Assembly: GCA_003344405.1 (NCBI GenBank)
Contig: NOWV01000087.1
Location: 124,001-188,000, forward strand
Direction: 5' to 3'
Length of the DNA: 64,000 bases
Origin: Trichoplax sp. H2
Lineage: Eukaryota; Placozoa; Uniplacotomia; Trichoplacea
Part shown: positions 11,239 to 23,174 of the stretch, piece by piece
Numbering within the stretch: position 1 is the stretch's first letter
How the letters are laid out: each line of letters opens with the position of its first letter
The notes under the pieces: generated by a model
Told to the model about the DNA's origin: nothing
The model's input: the letters and a program-made list of their open reading frames with translations, nothing else
The model's database searches: none
Position numbers and translations under genes: made by a program

Positions 11239-14200
11239 CTAAGACCGCAATTTACTTTCGCAAGTAGCAATTCTTGACTCAATACTGGAGACATTCGACT
11301 GCATAACAGTCATATTTTTCACAAGCGATTCCTGAACCTGTTAAGTGAGAACCGGAATATGATTGAAATACCACAGTATCGCTAAACTTTAAGACGTAAC
11401 ATTTCAAGTAAATTGCTAACATAAATATTATAGTGTCCTTACCTGACGAAGGACTTTAGCTTGCGATTGTAAAGCATTTGAAATTTGATCTTGGGCATTG
11501 CTGAATCCGGCCAGATTTATAGCAAAGGTGCTAGCTAAAATAAATATTCGATGACAATTAAAACTATTACTTATCCAATTTATGTCCATTAAGGATATAT
11601 CCATTACCTTGATGATGTAATGATTTCAAGGTTTGTAATCGGGCAGTCTAAAGACAGTATCAAAAATAGTATCATAAGTTAAAAATTTGATTACATTTCA
11701 ATCGCAAAAACACGAACAGACAAATAAAATGAAAATGATATTTTCGTACAATATCGGGTATGGAGGAGGCAATAGCATCCCATTTGGACATAAAATCGTA
11801 GATTTCGGATACCTAAATTGCATTAATATTCATTGAGCATGAAATCCTTGATGTATTGTTTACTACCGGAGTTACTCTTCCGTAAAACAAAATTCGAGTA
11901 AACCTTGGATTTTTCTTCAGCTTTATCAATCCCTTCAGTTTTTTCAGCTATTTCATTAATACGTTGGAGAACGGCCTAATAGCCAACGATAAGGATAATT
12001 AATAAAACAATATTACTCTTAAGTACTTTTGTATCTCTTCATTAAATTGGATGACTTTTGAACATCATAAAATAAGACATGACTTATGCAATACGGTATT
12101 ACTATAAGCTGTAAATCAGTGTTTAATGAAATTATAAAATCAAGACAGACCTGTAGTCTAGCATCTACGTGTTCAATTTTTGCCGAATCCAATAAGGAAA
12201 ATTTTGCTTGTAGAGCGTAGATTGCCGCCTATTGCAGTTATGTTAAATCAAGAGGCATTAAGTGCTAATAAAAAAATAGGCTTTTTACGGAATATAAAGT
12301 AATGCAACCGTATCAAACTTAGCTAAGAAAAACCACCTTGACAATTTCTTACAGCACATTATCAAGCACTTACCGCTAATGATTTATTATTTGGATCTAA
12401 ATCGGACGTTATAGCTGGCTATATAACAAATAAATTGCAAAGTTAGCTTCCAGTTTTGCCTACAATTCGTCAGCCATTGCTAGAACGATAATGTATATAA
12501 ATCTCTTACTAATCTCCTGCTATCTTTGCCGACAATTTGTTCTAATTTTTGCAATTTCTGTTCTACTTCGGCGGCCTTTAAAGTTAAGGTAAGTAACATT
12601 AGTCAATTAATTGAAAAATGTATAAAGTAATATTTTTATCATAATTAATAAAGGGCCACACTACCTTAGATAACACATTAAATTTTGCTTGCTCTGGTCT
12701 GTAATATAGTTGATATGTGATGTAATCGGTATTGCTCTACATAAATAACGTTGATATCAGATTGATTGATATGATTACGAATTTCGTAATTCTATTATTA
12801 AAAGATTCTGGTATATAAAATAAATATTGTTTGAGAATGAATCAGCTAACCTTGTCGCCACTTGAAGCTGAAGCTTTGGCAGGTTTGTTTCCTCCCTTAA
12901 ATGCTTCGATCTGTGCTAGTAATTTCCTGCAGGGAGTCAATATTGTAAGATAAATAGTGGTTTCAAAGAGAAAAGCGATCAATTTCGTCAATCTTACTTC
13001 GATATATCGCTGTCTCCTTTGACCTAGAGTATCATTGTATTTAAAGTATACGACGTAAAGAATCAAAACAAGTACTCTTAGTAGGCAATTAACATATCAT
13101 ATCGTATACACACTGCATAGTAAATGAAATTTTAACTGAAAGCTTCTTACATCAACGTTAGCCAAATCTTCAATGTTTGTATCCAGCAACTATATAAATT
13201 AAAAATAAAAACATCGTCATTAATCTACGTACTAATAGTACTTAATAGTGGGATAAGATAAGCACAAATTCAGGGAAGCGATAGTTTGAGAAATTTATTT
13301 GCAGTACTGACTTGTTTTTGAAGGATTTTCACCTGAAATTGTACACAAAGAAAAAGATTAAGGTACTTAACATTGGTAAAGCATCATTGATATCAATATT
13401 TTTAGCATGTTAATCTTTGTAAAACATACATGCTTTGACAATTCAACAGGATTGATATCTGCTTCTTCCGTCATAGTTGCCTATATAATATTCGAAAACA
13501 GAATTGATGCTCGTAAATAGATAAAGTCGATTTAATGTAATGATTTCCCTTCATAGTAAGCAAAAGTTTTAAAATCAAATTATAGCATATCAATAATTAA
13601 TATCGTGCATGTTATATTACCTTAATTTTGTCAATTTCTTCGGTAAATTGACTAATTTCAATTTTCAATCTTTGGTACTTTTGCAATGGCGTTTCAGTTT
13701 CGTCACCAGCCTAACGTCCAAGTTATGACATTAGATAGAGCACATGTATAGTACAAAGCTAAAAGATTATAATCTCGTTATGATACTATACGTCCATATC
13801 ATTTCCGAGACAGGAGCTTACTAATTCGTATTCAGTTGTATCGTAGCCAATATTTCGACCATCTTTTATGGAATCAGTGAAGTCTAACAAGAATATAAAA
13901 TTATTCAATAAGTTTATGAATTTACCTCATACTAACATTACGCAACAATGTCATTCAATAGAACTTTCAGATAAGTAATAGGATAGCTGGGTTGCCGGCT
14001 ACTACAGTATACATTGAACTAAGTTTCAATTTCAATTCCTATCAAAGTCCGAAATGTGTATGTAGTATTGACACATTAACAGCGATACGCGGCTTATTTC
14101 TACGACATGTCGAGTTGTAAAGATTATTACATCTTTTCTAGAGTCAAATTGTATTTTTTTAATTCAATTTTTAGGGGGTAAGAATAGATTATTTCATTCT

Positions 14201-15560
14201 TACCTGCATCCTTGGAATCTATGTATTTATCCTTAAATTGTTCGTAAGATGCTTGAGCGTTCATCGGTATCAATTCTACCGTTTTACTTTCAATGCCTCC
14301 CTAAAATTTTATTATTATTATTTAGCTATCAATACAGTATTGCATAATATCCAAGAAAAGATTTGCTTGCGGAAGCTTTAACATTTGTTCTTGAGGTATG
14401 ATGGCAAGCATTTTATCTGAACACCTACCATACTTAATACTGTCTTAATGTACTGTGTGCTTCTTAATTTTTAAGGGGTCAAATCCAGTTTCAACTAGAA
14501 TACGACTTGAAACACTGAGGCATATTGAATATTTAATACTAATTACAGTTTTGAACAGAAAGCTCGTTTAAATTAAATGATCAAAATCAATACACGTATT
14601 CTGTACTGTACTGTAGTATGGTATGGTAGCTTACATTACTCATACTTCGATGACATAACAACGAGCATATTGTAAAATGATGCAAAGTAAATCAGTTCTT
14701 GGACTTGCCTCTGGTAGCATTTTGGGCAACTATTACTCTACTACAAGTACAGTATACAACACGATTGTACACATCAAAGTAATTGTGCAACTTATATCAT
14801 CATTATCCTAGCTACCGCAATTTATTGTTTGTGTATTAAGCTGATTTACCTTCATTTCTTTTTCTTTACCTTTCTCTTTCTCTTTTTCCTTGGTTGGTTC
14901 TCCACCAGTTTCGAAAACATCAGGCTGATTGTCCTATACAAAGCAGGCAATACTCAATTAAATGATTATTTACAAGCAACGACATTGATACTGTAAAATA
15001 GATCTGTATTACTGCAGAAGTAGTCACTACGCTATCCGTGCAATTACTTGTTGTCATTCAAAATTTGAGACTTGGTCTAGAGTAGAATACTGGGGGGAAA
15101 ATGGGTGTTGTACAGTAACCCAAGTATTTGAAAGTTGGACTGTTCTCAACACTGGCACTGACAATTCTACTGTACTTTCCAGAAATAACTCACTGAAGTG
15201 ATAACCTTCAATATCAACCAATGTATAGTCCATGGTAGAGTTGATCGCATTACTACATGAATATTGAGTTAATTACCTAATCTATTGCTACGATAGCAGC
15301 AAAAGTGGATCAAGTCGATTGATAAAAGATATCTTGACGTGTGTCGTACTCACTTCTGAGCAACAGAGCGTTAATACAGTAGAGTACATTGATTATTTAT
15401 TTGATCCTACTCGCTATCTCGCTGTGAATATATACACCTCTATCATGACCGATTTTCTATTTGCTTTACTTTACTCTACTGATTTACTGCTGTCAATACG
15501 TACAATTCCTTCGATACCACCATATTTAGAACTACCACTTGTGCCAGTGTTGGTCGCCAT
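11239..15560 (-). CDS. DCTN2: Dynactin subunit 2 (dynamitin, p50)
   Basis: Structural subunit of the dynactin shoulder, which holds p150Glued to the Arp1 rod and so couples dynein to cargo. Nineteen minus-strand exons were followed: 15504-15560, 14850-14933, 14204-14300, 13792-13883, 13621-13710, 13430-13480, 13312-13332, 13151-13189, 12998-13023, 12851-12926, 12665-12736, 12510-12575, 12374-12418, 12151-12228, 11904-11975, 11750-11812, 11608-11647, 11443-11534 and 11239-11337. Their lengths sum to 1260 nt with no frame break: 419 residues and a stop (human 401). The start MATNTGTSGSSKYGGIEGI is followed by DNQPDVFETGG, the family's N-terminal dynactin-binding motif (human NEPDVYET). Then come YEQFKDKYIDSKD, PLQKYQRLKIEI, YYRPEQAKFNVLSK and long heptad coiled coils down to SIESRIATCESKLRS. 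Two exons are only 21 and 26 nt. Dynamitin's ATG faces the M6PR-like gene across the GTAC array. Confidence 0.97.
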
Positions 15561-15660
15561 TTTTTACCGCTTGGTTGCTGTTGAAGTCTGCTTGAACTTT
15601 TTGACAGCACTGGTCGCAGACATCGAGCGAGATAGAGTCTGTGCAAAGAGGGTAAGAGTA

Positions 15661-15712
15661 GTATCGTCTGCGGCGGCGCAGCAATGAGTAATTCAAAGCC
15701 GTTTCGACTGTA
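15661..15712 (+). repeat. GC-rich module copy 1 (direct)
   Basis: Begins GTATCGTCTGCGGCGGCG and continues through ATTCAAAGCCGTTTC. The core CTGCGGCGGCGCAG is itself a hairpin (CTGCG, loop GCGG, CGCAG). It starts about 100 bases upstream of the DCTN2 ATG. Confidence 0.9.
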
Positions 15713-15783
15713 TCAAGTGTACAGTACAGTGCAGTAGACTACAGTACTGTACACTGTACAGTACAGCACAGTGTACAGTACAG

Positions 15784-15850
15784 TTCTTATGTTCGTAGTG
15801 TGCGTAGTATCGTCTGCGGCGGCGCAGCATTGAGTAATTCAAAGCCGTTT
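15784..15850 (+). repeat. GC-rich module copy 2 (direct)
   Basis: Same module in the same orientation as copy 1, with a longer left side (TTCTTATGTTCGTAGT) that copies 3 and 4 share in reverse complement. Confidence 0.9.
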
Positions 15851-16064
15851 CTACAGTACAGTACAGTAATAGCCGCTCAATGTGGCGTGGGGTTCATTTT
15901 ACAGTACTGTACACTGTAGTATAGTACTGTACTGTATACTGTACAGTACATACAGTACAGTACAGTACTGTACCACCACCTGGGACTCCCAGACCACCCC
16001 CAGCTTCACCAAGTTACTACCAATTACTACTGTACAGTGCTGTACTGTGTACTGTAGTCGAGAA

Positions 16065-16111
16065 ACTGCGCCGCCGCAGACGACACACCGCTTAACTACG
16101 AACATAACAAC
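16065..16111 (-). repeat. GC-rich module copy 3 (inverted)
   Basis: Reverse complement of the module: ACTGCGCCGCCGCAGACG, then ACTACGAACATAACAAC. It lacks the ATTCAAAGCCGTTT arm. Confidence 0.88.
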
Positions 16112-16153
16112 TGTATTGCACTGTACACTTGTACAGTACACTAGATACAGTAG

Positions 16154-16221
16154 AAACGGCTTTGAATTACTCAATACTGCGCCGCCGCAGACGATACTAC
16201 GCGTAACTACGAACATAACAA
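16154..16221 (-). repeat. GC-rich module copy 4 (inverted)
   Basis: Reverse complement of the full module, from AAACGGCTTTGAATTACTCA to ACTACGAACATAACAAC. With copy 2 it forms a near-perfect inverted repeat of about 65 bp arms around a roughly 300 bp centre. Confidence 0.9.
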
Positions 16222-16878
16222 CAGTACTGTACAGTGTACAATACAGTGTACTGTAGTCTACACTACTGTACAGTGTACCGTTGCAGATAGGCAATCCAGT
16301 TGGAATGACTACTAAAACAATTGAATTCATCTTTTAGTATGGTGAATGACCGCTTTGCATCCCTCTTTCCATTCATGAATGCAGTGGTCGCTTATTGTGA
16401 ACTTATGATGAATCAATCGGCATGCAGTTGCTACTTTATTTTGCTCGTTATTTTAACTTTGATCATTTTAAACTGTACTGCACTATGCTACTGTGCTTTG
16501 CTAAAAGATTACTGCGACCAAGTCGATTCAGCAAGAACTCGAGTACGACAGACTGGGTAAACCTGGCTAAAACATACTGTACACTGTACAGTAGGTCAAT
16601 TTCCACGGCTAAACACGCACGAATCACATGATCTATTCTACGGTACAGTACAGTATCGCGGGGACTTGTCAAAATTTGTACTGTACACTGTACAATACTG
16701 CACTGTAGTCTGTAAGTGGAGTGACTGGACGACAGTATACTGTACGCTGTACTGGACAGTTACCGTACAGTCCTATATGATACCGACATCAATCTTCTGG
16801 CGCTGACTTACTTCATCTTGCTCCAGATCAATCACACGAGCACTTTGAAGGCAGTTGGCCACTTTTAGAGAGCGCTTA

Positions 16879-19800
16879 ATGTACAAGATGCAAGCCAATT
16901 TGAACCTCTTCTTGCTTTTAATCATTGTCGCCTGCTTCAGCTCCTCAGTTCGATGCCAGGTTATTAGTTCATCGATTTGCACCAAGTATGTGGTCAACGG
17001 TTTAGACTGTGGATGCCAACTGAAAAATAATGGGAACGTAGCTGGAATTGTGTCTTTATTCTCCTTAGCAAATAATGACCATAAGCCAAGGTACAGTCTA
17101 CGCGTAGTATGGTATATCATGTAAATAAACAAGAATAGGCATTACTAAAAGTGGACAGTTTATTACTAGAGTAGGTATTTGCTTGATTAAACAGTTTATT
17201 TCTACTTTTCGATCATTGGTGTAAAAATGAAAATGTTTTTATGCGATAGCAATAAACTTGATCCATTCTTGGCGAATAATTACGTAATGAATTTTGCACA
17301 ACTACAAACCGCGCATGCTGCACTTTGCTATACTGTACTGTATTAGTGCATTATACCATACAAGGGCATCCCTATCAACCATCAGAGCATAATTCATGTA
17401 TCTTGTAGAATCGGCAATGGAGATATCCCTCGCCTATCGATTCTGGATTAAATCCCATTTTCAAAAGTAATCACTACCGATTTATGCAACATAGAGACAT
17501 TACTGTAGTTGTAATAAGATATTAAAGAGACAAGCTAGAAAACGGAAAGAGTTTGGAAGTCAATTGACTGACTACATCAGTTCAGGGAACAACATCATGG
17601 AAGCCTAAAATGACTCATTTCTACCGAGTACTGTATGGATGTTACGTGCTAAGCTACAGTAGATAGAGTACATTGCATAATTAATGGATATCATTGAATT
17701 AATGTCAATGCGCTCCACGCAATACTATATTTTAGATTATTAAGCTACCATTTTTGAGTATTATTGACACTGCTTTAAAAATAATTAATAATAATAGTAA
17801 TAATTATCCTCCAGGGTATCGACTAATTATTGATATAATCATTTAGTACTGTACTCATAAATGGCTCCCTGATCAACCGTCGATGATCAGATTCAACTTT
17901 GGTGATATCGATTCCATACCAATCTGTAGCCGACTTTAATAGTAAATTATTTCCCTATACTAGTGGACAGTACAAGCTTGTTAAGTGTTAGTATTAAAAG
18001 TTTTATTCTCGCCAAATGAGCACATCGTTGCTTTATTACTATAACCAATGAATGCCCATGAATATCATTTATCGTCATGTATCACGAAAATGAAAACCAA
18101 TTGAAATAATGATCCTGTATGTTCCTGCAGATAAAACAATTTTATGAGACACTATATAGTACAGCTTCATTACCAGATCTCTCTATTTGGATGACATTAT
18201 ACGCACAGTAGATATGATATGGCAGAGTACAGTACAGTAAAAATTGGTAGGTGCGTCCAATCGAATGGATCCAACAGTTTCACCAATGCTATGACATATC
18301 TCCATTTCCATGGAAGAATCGCAACCCAATCCGCGTTTATATTTTGGGGATATAGAAAGCTATAATTTTACAAATTCTCCATGCTTTCATTATACTATAC
18401 ATCAGTTTTTATCACGTACAATATAACAACTCGGGTGTAGGAGAATATCCAATAGAATGCAGTTTTTACGTAGTATATCGTAATAATTGATCGGCTTAAC
18501 GCGGTTGGCATACAATATTGCTACTACTGCAGGTGCGCAATGTATGCGAATCATTATTACTAATGTACTATTGTCGGTACTAAAAATCTTGCAATTTTTA
18601 GATTCCACGATACCTACAATAAAGGTGCTGAAGGTATTTCATATAGCCCCTGCTACAATTTCACTGAGCCTGGAACTCCAACTAAAGGTAGCTGTAAAGA
18701 TGTCGCGGTATGTAAATACAAATCTGCCTAAATTAATGGTTGTGTTTCATGCAAACCCTACACGACATATGTGTACTCACGCGTTCACAGTATTTATTAC
18801 TCCTTCACAGCAATTACAAATTTACTCACTTTGTCGACAGTTTATAGCGTATCTGACAGGACATCCTGATAGTGTTAATTTCCTGTTAAATACTATGCTA
18901 CAACATTGTATATAAAATACTAACTAAATAGTCATGAGTAGAGTATTAAAATATTTGCAAACTTTTATGGTATTCACTTTTAATAAATCTATAACTGTAA
19001 CTGTAAGAATCACTCTTCATAGTGTTCAATTCTCATACTGTGCAGTACATTCTCTACTTCTAATAATGTAAAAATCATACTCTAGAAGTATGGAAAAGCG
19101 CAAATAGACTATGATAATATATTAACAAACTAGGTGAAATACGCGCACTGTAACCCATTGAACTTTTATTGCATCATGCTGACTGTCATTATTCTTCACA
19201 TACAATACAAGGATACTCTTCTTACAGTCAAAATTTGAAATAGAAATAGCAATAATACAACTTCAATCTACCAAGTTCAATTAAACATTTAAGCAGCTGT
19301 ATTAGTAATACTTGCTGATATTCTTGACTCATACAATGCAATAAAAACATTTACCGCATTACACAGTAATTGAAGAGTATTTCCTTAATTATTTAATTAG
19401 CAACTGCTTAACTACTTTTTTTATTAATTATTACATGAACATGTAGGCCTGCCAGACCTTAAAAAGTCCTTCACAGTATGTTCCAATCGGGTTACCATCA
19501 CCCGTTACATACCAAGTTAATACTCAGAAAAATGTTCAATTTGTGTATAAGCACCTATACGAACAGAAATTAAGGTACTATAATTCTTTATTCTCAACAT
19601 CATACTATTTGCAATATTTTGTATTTAATTTATACTCCGTCTATTGAAGCTCAGTCGTTGAGTTATAGGAACGTTAGTATGAAACAGTTTGTTGTCTTTG
19701 TCGTTATGTAAAATTTGTAAGCATATTTAGAGTTATAAGTATGAAACACTGTAGTTTCTCGTATTTACAACTAGGAAATTTTATTTTTAATTCTTACCTT

Positions 19801-20683
19801 TCTTTTCAGGACGTTCACTTTAACCTTGGTATGTAATAAAACTGCAACTAAGCCAGTATTCGAAGCCTTAGCAAACAATGGTGCTAATTATGTAAGGATT
19901 TACTTAAATTGGTATCACTAGTGACTATTCTATTTCACCTAGTATAATATCTAGGATCATGAAATAGAAATTAATTAAGCGGTATGACTGTTGAAACTCA
20001 ATTACATATCGCATACTCAAAACAGCCATAAATAAGTAAAATCAGGTCATATTTGGTTAATTGCTACTCAAATATGCAATACTTATTTTTATAGTTTGCT
20101 AAACTTTCGACTATATGTGCCTGTCCAAACGGTTGTCCTTCTGGGCCTGGAGGTCTAAGCGGTGGAAGTGTACTATTAATCATGTACGCATTGAAATTAT
20201 TTATAAATTTATTCCTATATTTGTAATCTTATGTTGTAATACATCAATGATATCAAGGATCTAAAGTTACTGCAAGTAAAGGCAGTAGCTACAAAGGCCG
20301 TAACAAAGTTGGCTAATAGCCCCTTCTGATTTGCATTAATAGTTAAGTGCTTGTAAGCTAAGTACTGATTCTGTCTTCATAATTTACATTTTAGATTCTT
20401 TGTATTACTGTCCGTCTATTTTATTGGTGGCATAATATTTATGAAATATGTCCGCAATGCTGAAGGCTTTGAAGCGATTCCAAATGTATCATTCTGGTCT
20501 AGTTTGCCATCACTTATTAAAGTACAGTACTTCTTATCTTACACTTGCAATTAGTATTATTAATATGCTATAGAATTATCTCAAAATTCGTTTTCTCATA
20601 TTTTTTATTTGCAGGAAGGGTTTGCATTTACCTTTTCTCGATGCAGTGGAGGTGGATCCGATTCATCGTATGATAAAATCTAA
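16879..20683 (+). CDS. M6PR: Mannose-6-phosphate receptor-like protein A (MRH domain, one TM)
   Basis: Type I membrane protein expected to carry glycoproteins between Golgi and endosomes. Exons 16879-17090, 18602-18707, 19447-19574, 19810-19891, 20095-20183, 20395-20521 and 20615-20683 join in frame to 270 residues (human CD-MPR 277). There is a signal peptide (LNLFLLLIIVACFSSS), then an MRH domain with YSPCYNFTEPG, CKDVAACQTLK, a strand after LRTFTLTLVC, and Glu and Tyr before ICAC. The transmembrane segment SVLLIIFFVLLSVYFIGG and the juxtamembrane RNAEGFEAIPNVSFWSSLP closely follow the CD-MPR pattern (GAKGMEQFPHLAFWQDL). The tail ends SSYDKI, a C-terminal Yxx-hydrophobic sorting signal. The Gln, Arg, Glu and Tyr used for mannose-6-phosphate contact appear present by alignment by eye. 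The usual Cys two residues before that Tyr is absent. Confidence 0.9.
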
Positions 20684-23174
20684 AGTAGTCGATATTAACA
20701 GATAATCGATAAACCCCTATTCGTTTCAATTCTAATTTGTGTCCTTGTTTCATATCACTAACACATATTACGAAGCAAATCCACATCGGTTGAATTTTGT
20801 AAATTGTAAACATTCACGAGTTAGTGATTTTGCTACATATGTAGATGCTACTGACGTGTTGCAGTTCTGTAAATGCTGATTCTGGAAGATAGATCATGAT
20901 ACTGTATCACTAGTAAACAACTGTAATGCACACAATATTGTTGCTGAAAGTAAAAATAAAATATTTTAGTATGTAAAGTCTTGGTGAGAGTCATTTCTAT
21001 ACTTCTTTATACAGTAGTTTATAGACGAACGCTAACTTTCATCCTTAGAGTCCTAATTCTATGAGCTAATGTGCGCGTCATTGTTGGTGCTTTTATTTTA
21101 CTAATTACAGAAATTGACCTATCTGTGACGATGGAAATACGCCTACACATTTGAAACGTCGAAGTAGTGTATAACATTTATACCAATTCGTTCTAAACTG
21201 TTTATTTAAATAGAATCGACTATAAAATTCGCAGTGACAAAGTTACCGGCAATTTGTGGGATTCATACATATGATTCCTGAAAGTAATGATAAATTCAAT
21301 TTTTTGTAGTACGATAAGTCAAATCGCGTTGGAAGTCATCGTTGCTCCTTTACCTTTGTGGTGTATCGGTACAGTACCAATAACATATTAGGTACAGTTT
21401 CATCATTAGAACTGTACAGTACCGTCTTAAATTTAATAAAAGTGATTCTACTGTATATTACCAGTCATTTGCTTACAGACTTTTATTGTACCCCCACAGA
21501 ACATAACAGTCTTTATACCTCACAGCAGTCTATATTACTAGGTGTTAATTTTATTGTGCTAAGGCATTAATTTAATACAATTGCAGTTTATAAGATGCTT
21601 CATCGAAGTTTGTAAAATATTTACGGAAGAAATTTCTCGTTTTACCTATAAATATGACCGAATTAAGCGGTCTAGGAGTACCAATTTGCCCTACGCTCTA
21701 CTGTATATCCCAGTATCGAAGAGTACGCCGCTACTTACTAAATCCGTCGATTTTTTTCTCTTTAGACTGTACTGTTTATATTTATTCACCAAATACTTTG
21801 GATATTTCTCTATTAGTTGATTGTTCTGGACTAAGAGTCTAGCATTGGTATCAATTTTTTAATGCAAATATTTTATCAACCTTCCCCTATTATATTATAA
21901 TGTATAACTAGGGTATAACTATGGTAGCTGATCGACCAATCACTTCACTTTTGCCCCAAGTCCTAGGAAAAAATCTCTTCTTAACCCCTCCAATATTTAT
22001 CGCTCTCTATATTGGCCCAAATCTACGACCAAGTGGATGAATAAGAAACGGTGGATGTCTCTGGCTATGAATTCATTCTTTATGATTATTGTAAATTTCC
22101 CCAAACTGTCTGTAATGATAGATTTATAGACTGATTCAATAAGCGAGTTTATAACCCATGAAACATTGTACTATCATGGTGCTGTGATCATTTCGATAAG
22201 GCAACCACTACTCTATAACTATGCATTATTCAAGAATTTCCTATATACGCGTATAATTAGCATTTGAAAACTAAAATAGACACCTTAATGCACGTATGTT
22301 ATTTTTATGCATGCAACTGTTATCAACATAAGCTTGCAAATGCTAAGTAAAATGACCAATGACGAACTATTATATTCAATTATAAACCAATGTCTCTAGC
22401 GACAATCACAACATCATTGGGAATTGAAAAGCTTGAGAGATAGTATTCAAAACTAGCACGTATTGACTAACATCTACTAATTCATTTCTATATGGGAGTC
22501 CATTTACTAACTAATTTGAAATAATAGATTGCTGAATACCAAGAGTCAATATCAAGACGTCCTAGTTTTCACTGTACACTTCTAATAGAAGGGAACAAAA
22601 TTAGCTCTCTCTCTATTCTAGATATCCCAGTAAAGTAGTTCTTCATGAATGAAAGTGAAAGCGACGAATTTCCTTGGAATACTGCCATGATTTTCGTCCA
22701 TTCCTTTCATTCTATCGCTATCCCTTTCCATCGAGCTCCAGTATCGACTGATTGCTGATTTTTTTATCCATGATGTCATCCTGATTGAAGTGCATCCTAT
22801 ACCGTACTTAGCTGATACTAACCCAGGTGTTCCTGGCAGTCACTAGTTGGTACCGTTTCAGCACCGTTTTGTTTTGGCATGACGTAATGCCTTTGGGTTG
22901 TTTTGGTTTGGTCGTACAGTAGAGAGTTTAATACACTACCTTGTGGAATATACGTTCGTATGGGCAAGGAGGAGATAGCCTTGCTTATAGTAATGTGCCT
23001 GAATGACCAGTCAATAAACTAGTGTACGGTATGAACGAATGCTAGACGCCAACAACTGTATCAGCCCTAGCTGGCGTGGTTCAAACTTATTGTCCAACCT
23101 GGTACTCAATATTCCAGCCAGGTTTGCCGAGAAGTAGTTGGAAGTCGGTGAATCAAGACCTACTATTAAGCAAA
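20684..23174. other. Gap between the two M6PR-like genes
   Basis: About 2.5 kb holding the 3' UTR of gene A (AATAAA at 20955) and the promoter of gene B. One frame at 21588-21820 (+) follows a CAG acceptor-like site and stays open for over 70 codons, but it resembles no family and has no linked exon. No relic of a third receptor copy was seen. Confidence 0.5.

Larger units (their letters stand above)
15561..16878. repeat. GTAC-rich palindromic array in a head-to-head intergenic gap
   Basis: Between the ATG of DCTN2 (minus) and the ATG of M6PR-like gene A (plus), much of 15715-16290 and 16570-16760 is built from TACAGTAC, TGTACAGT and CACTGTACA words, which are palindromic or read alike on both strands. 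Four GC-rich modules with the core CTGCGGCGGCGCAG are embedded in it, two in each orientation (separate entries). Open frames through this DNA on both strands are products of the repeat. Because the array fills the only space between two divergent start codons, it must overlap one or both promoters. Confidence 0.9.

Noticed and set aside
15882-16330. Open frames of 120-140 codons on both strands
   Set aside because: They run through the GTAC array and are rich in Y, C, T, V and S because the repeat word lacks stops in some frames.
16773-17132. 119-codon minus-strand frame
   Set aside because: Antisense to exon 1 of M6PR-like gene A, whose signal peptide and downstream exons are convincing.
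18487-18915. 142-codon plus-strand frame
   Set aside because: Overlaps M6PR-like exon 2 in another frame; the exon frame has the MRH motif and correct splice phases.
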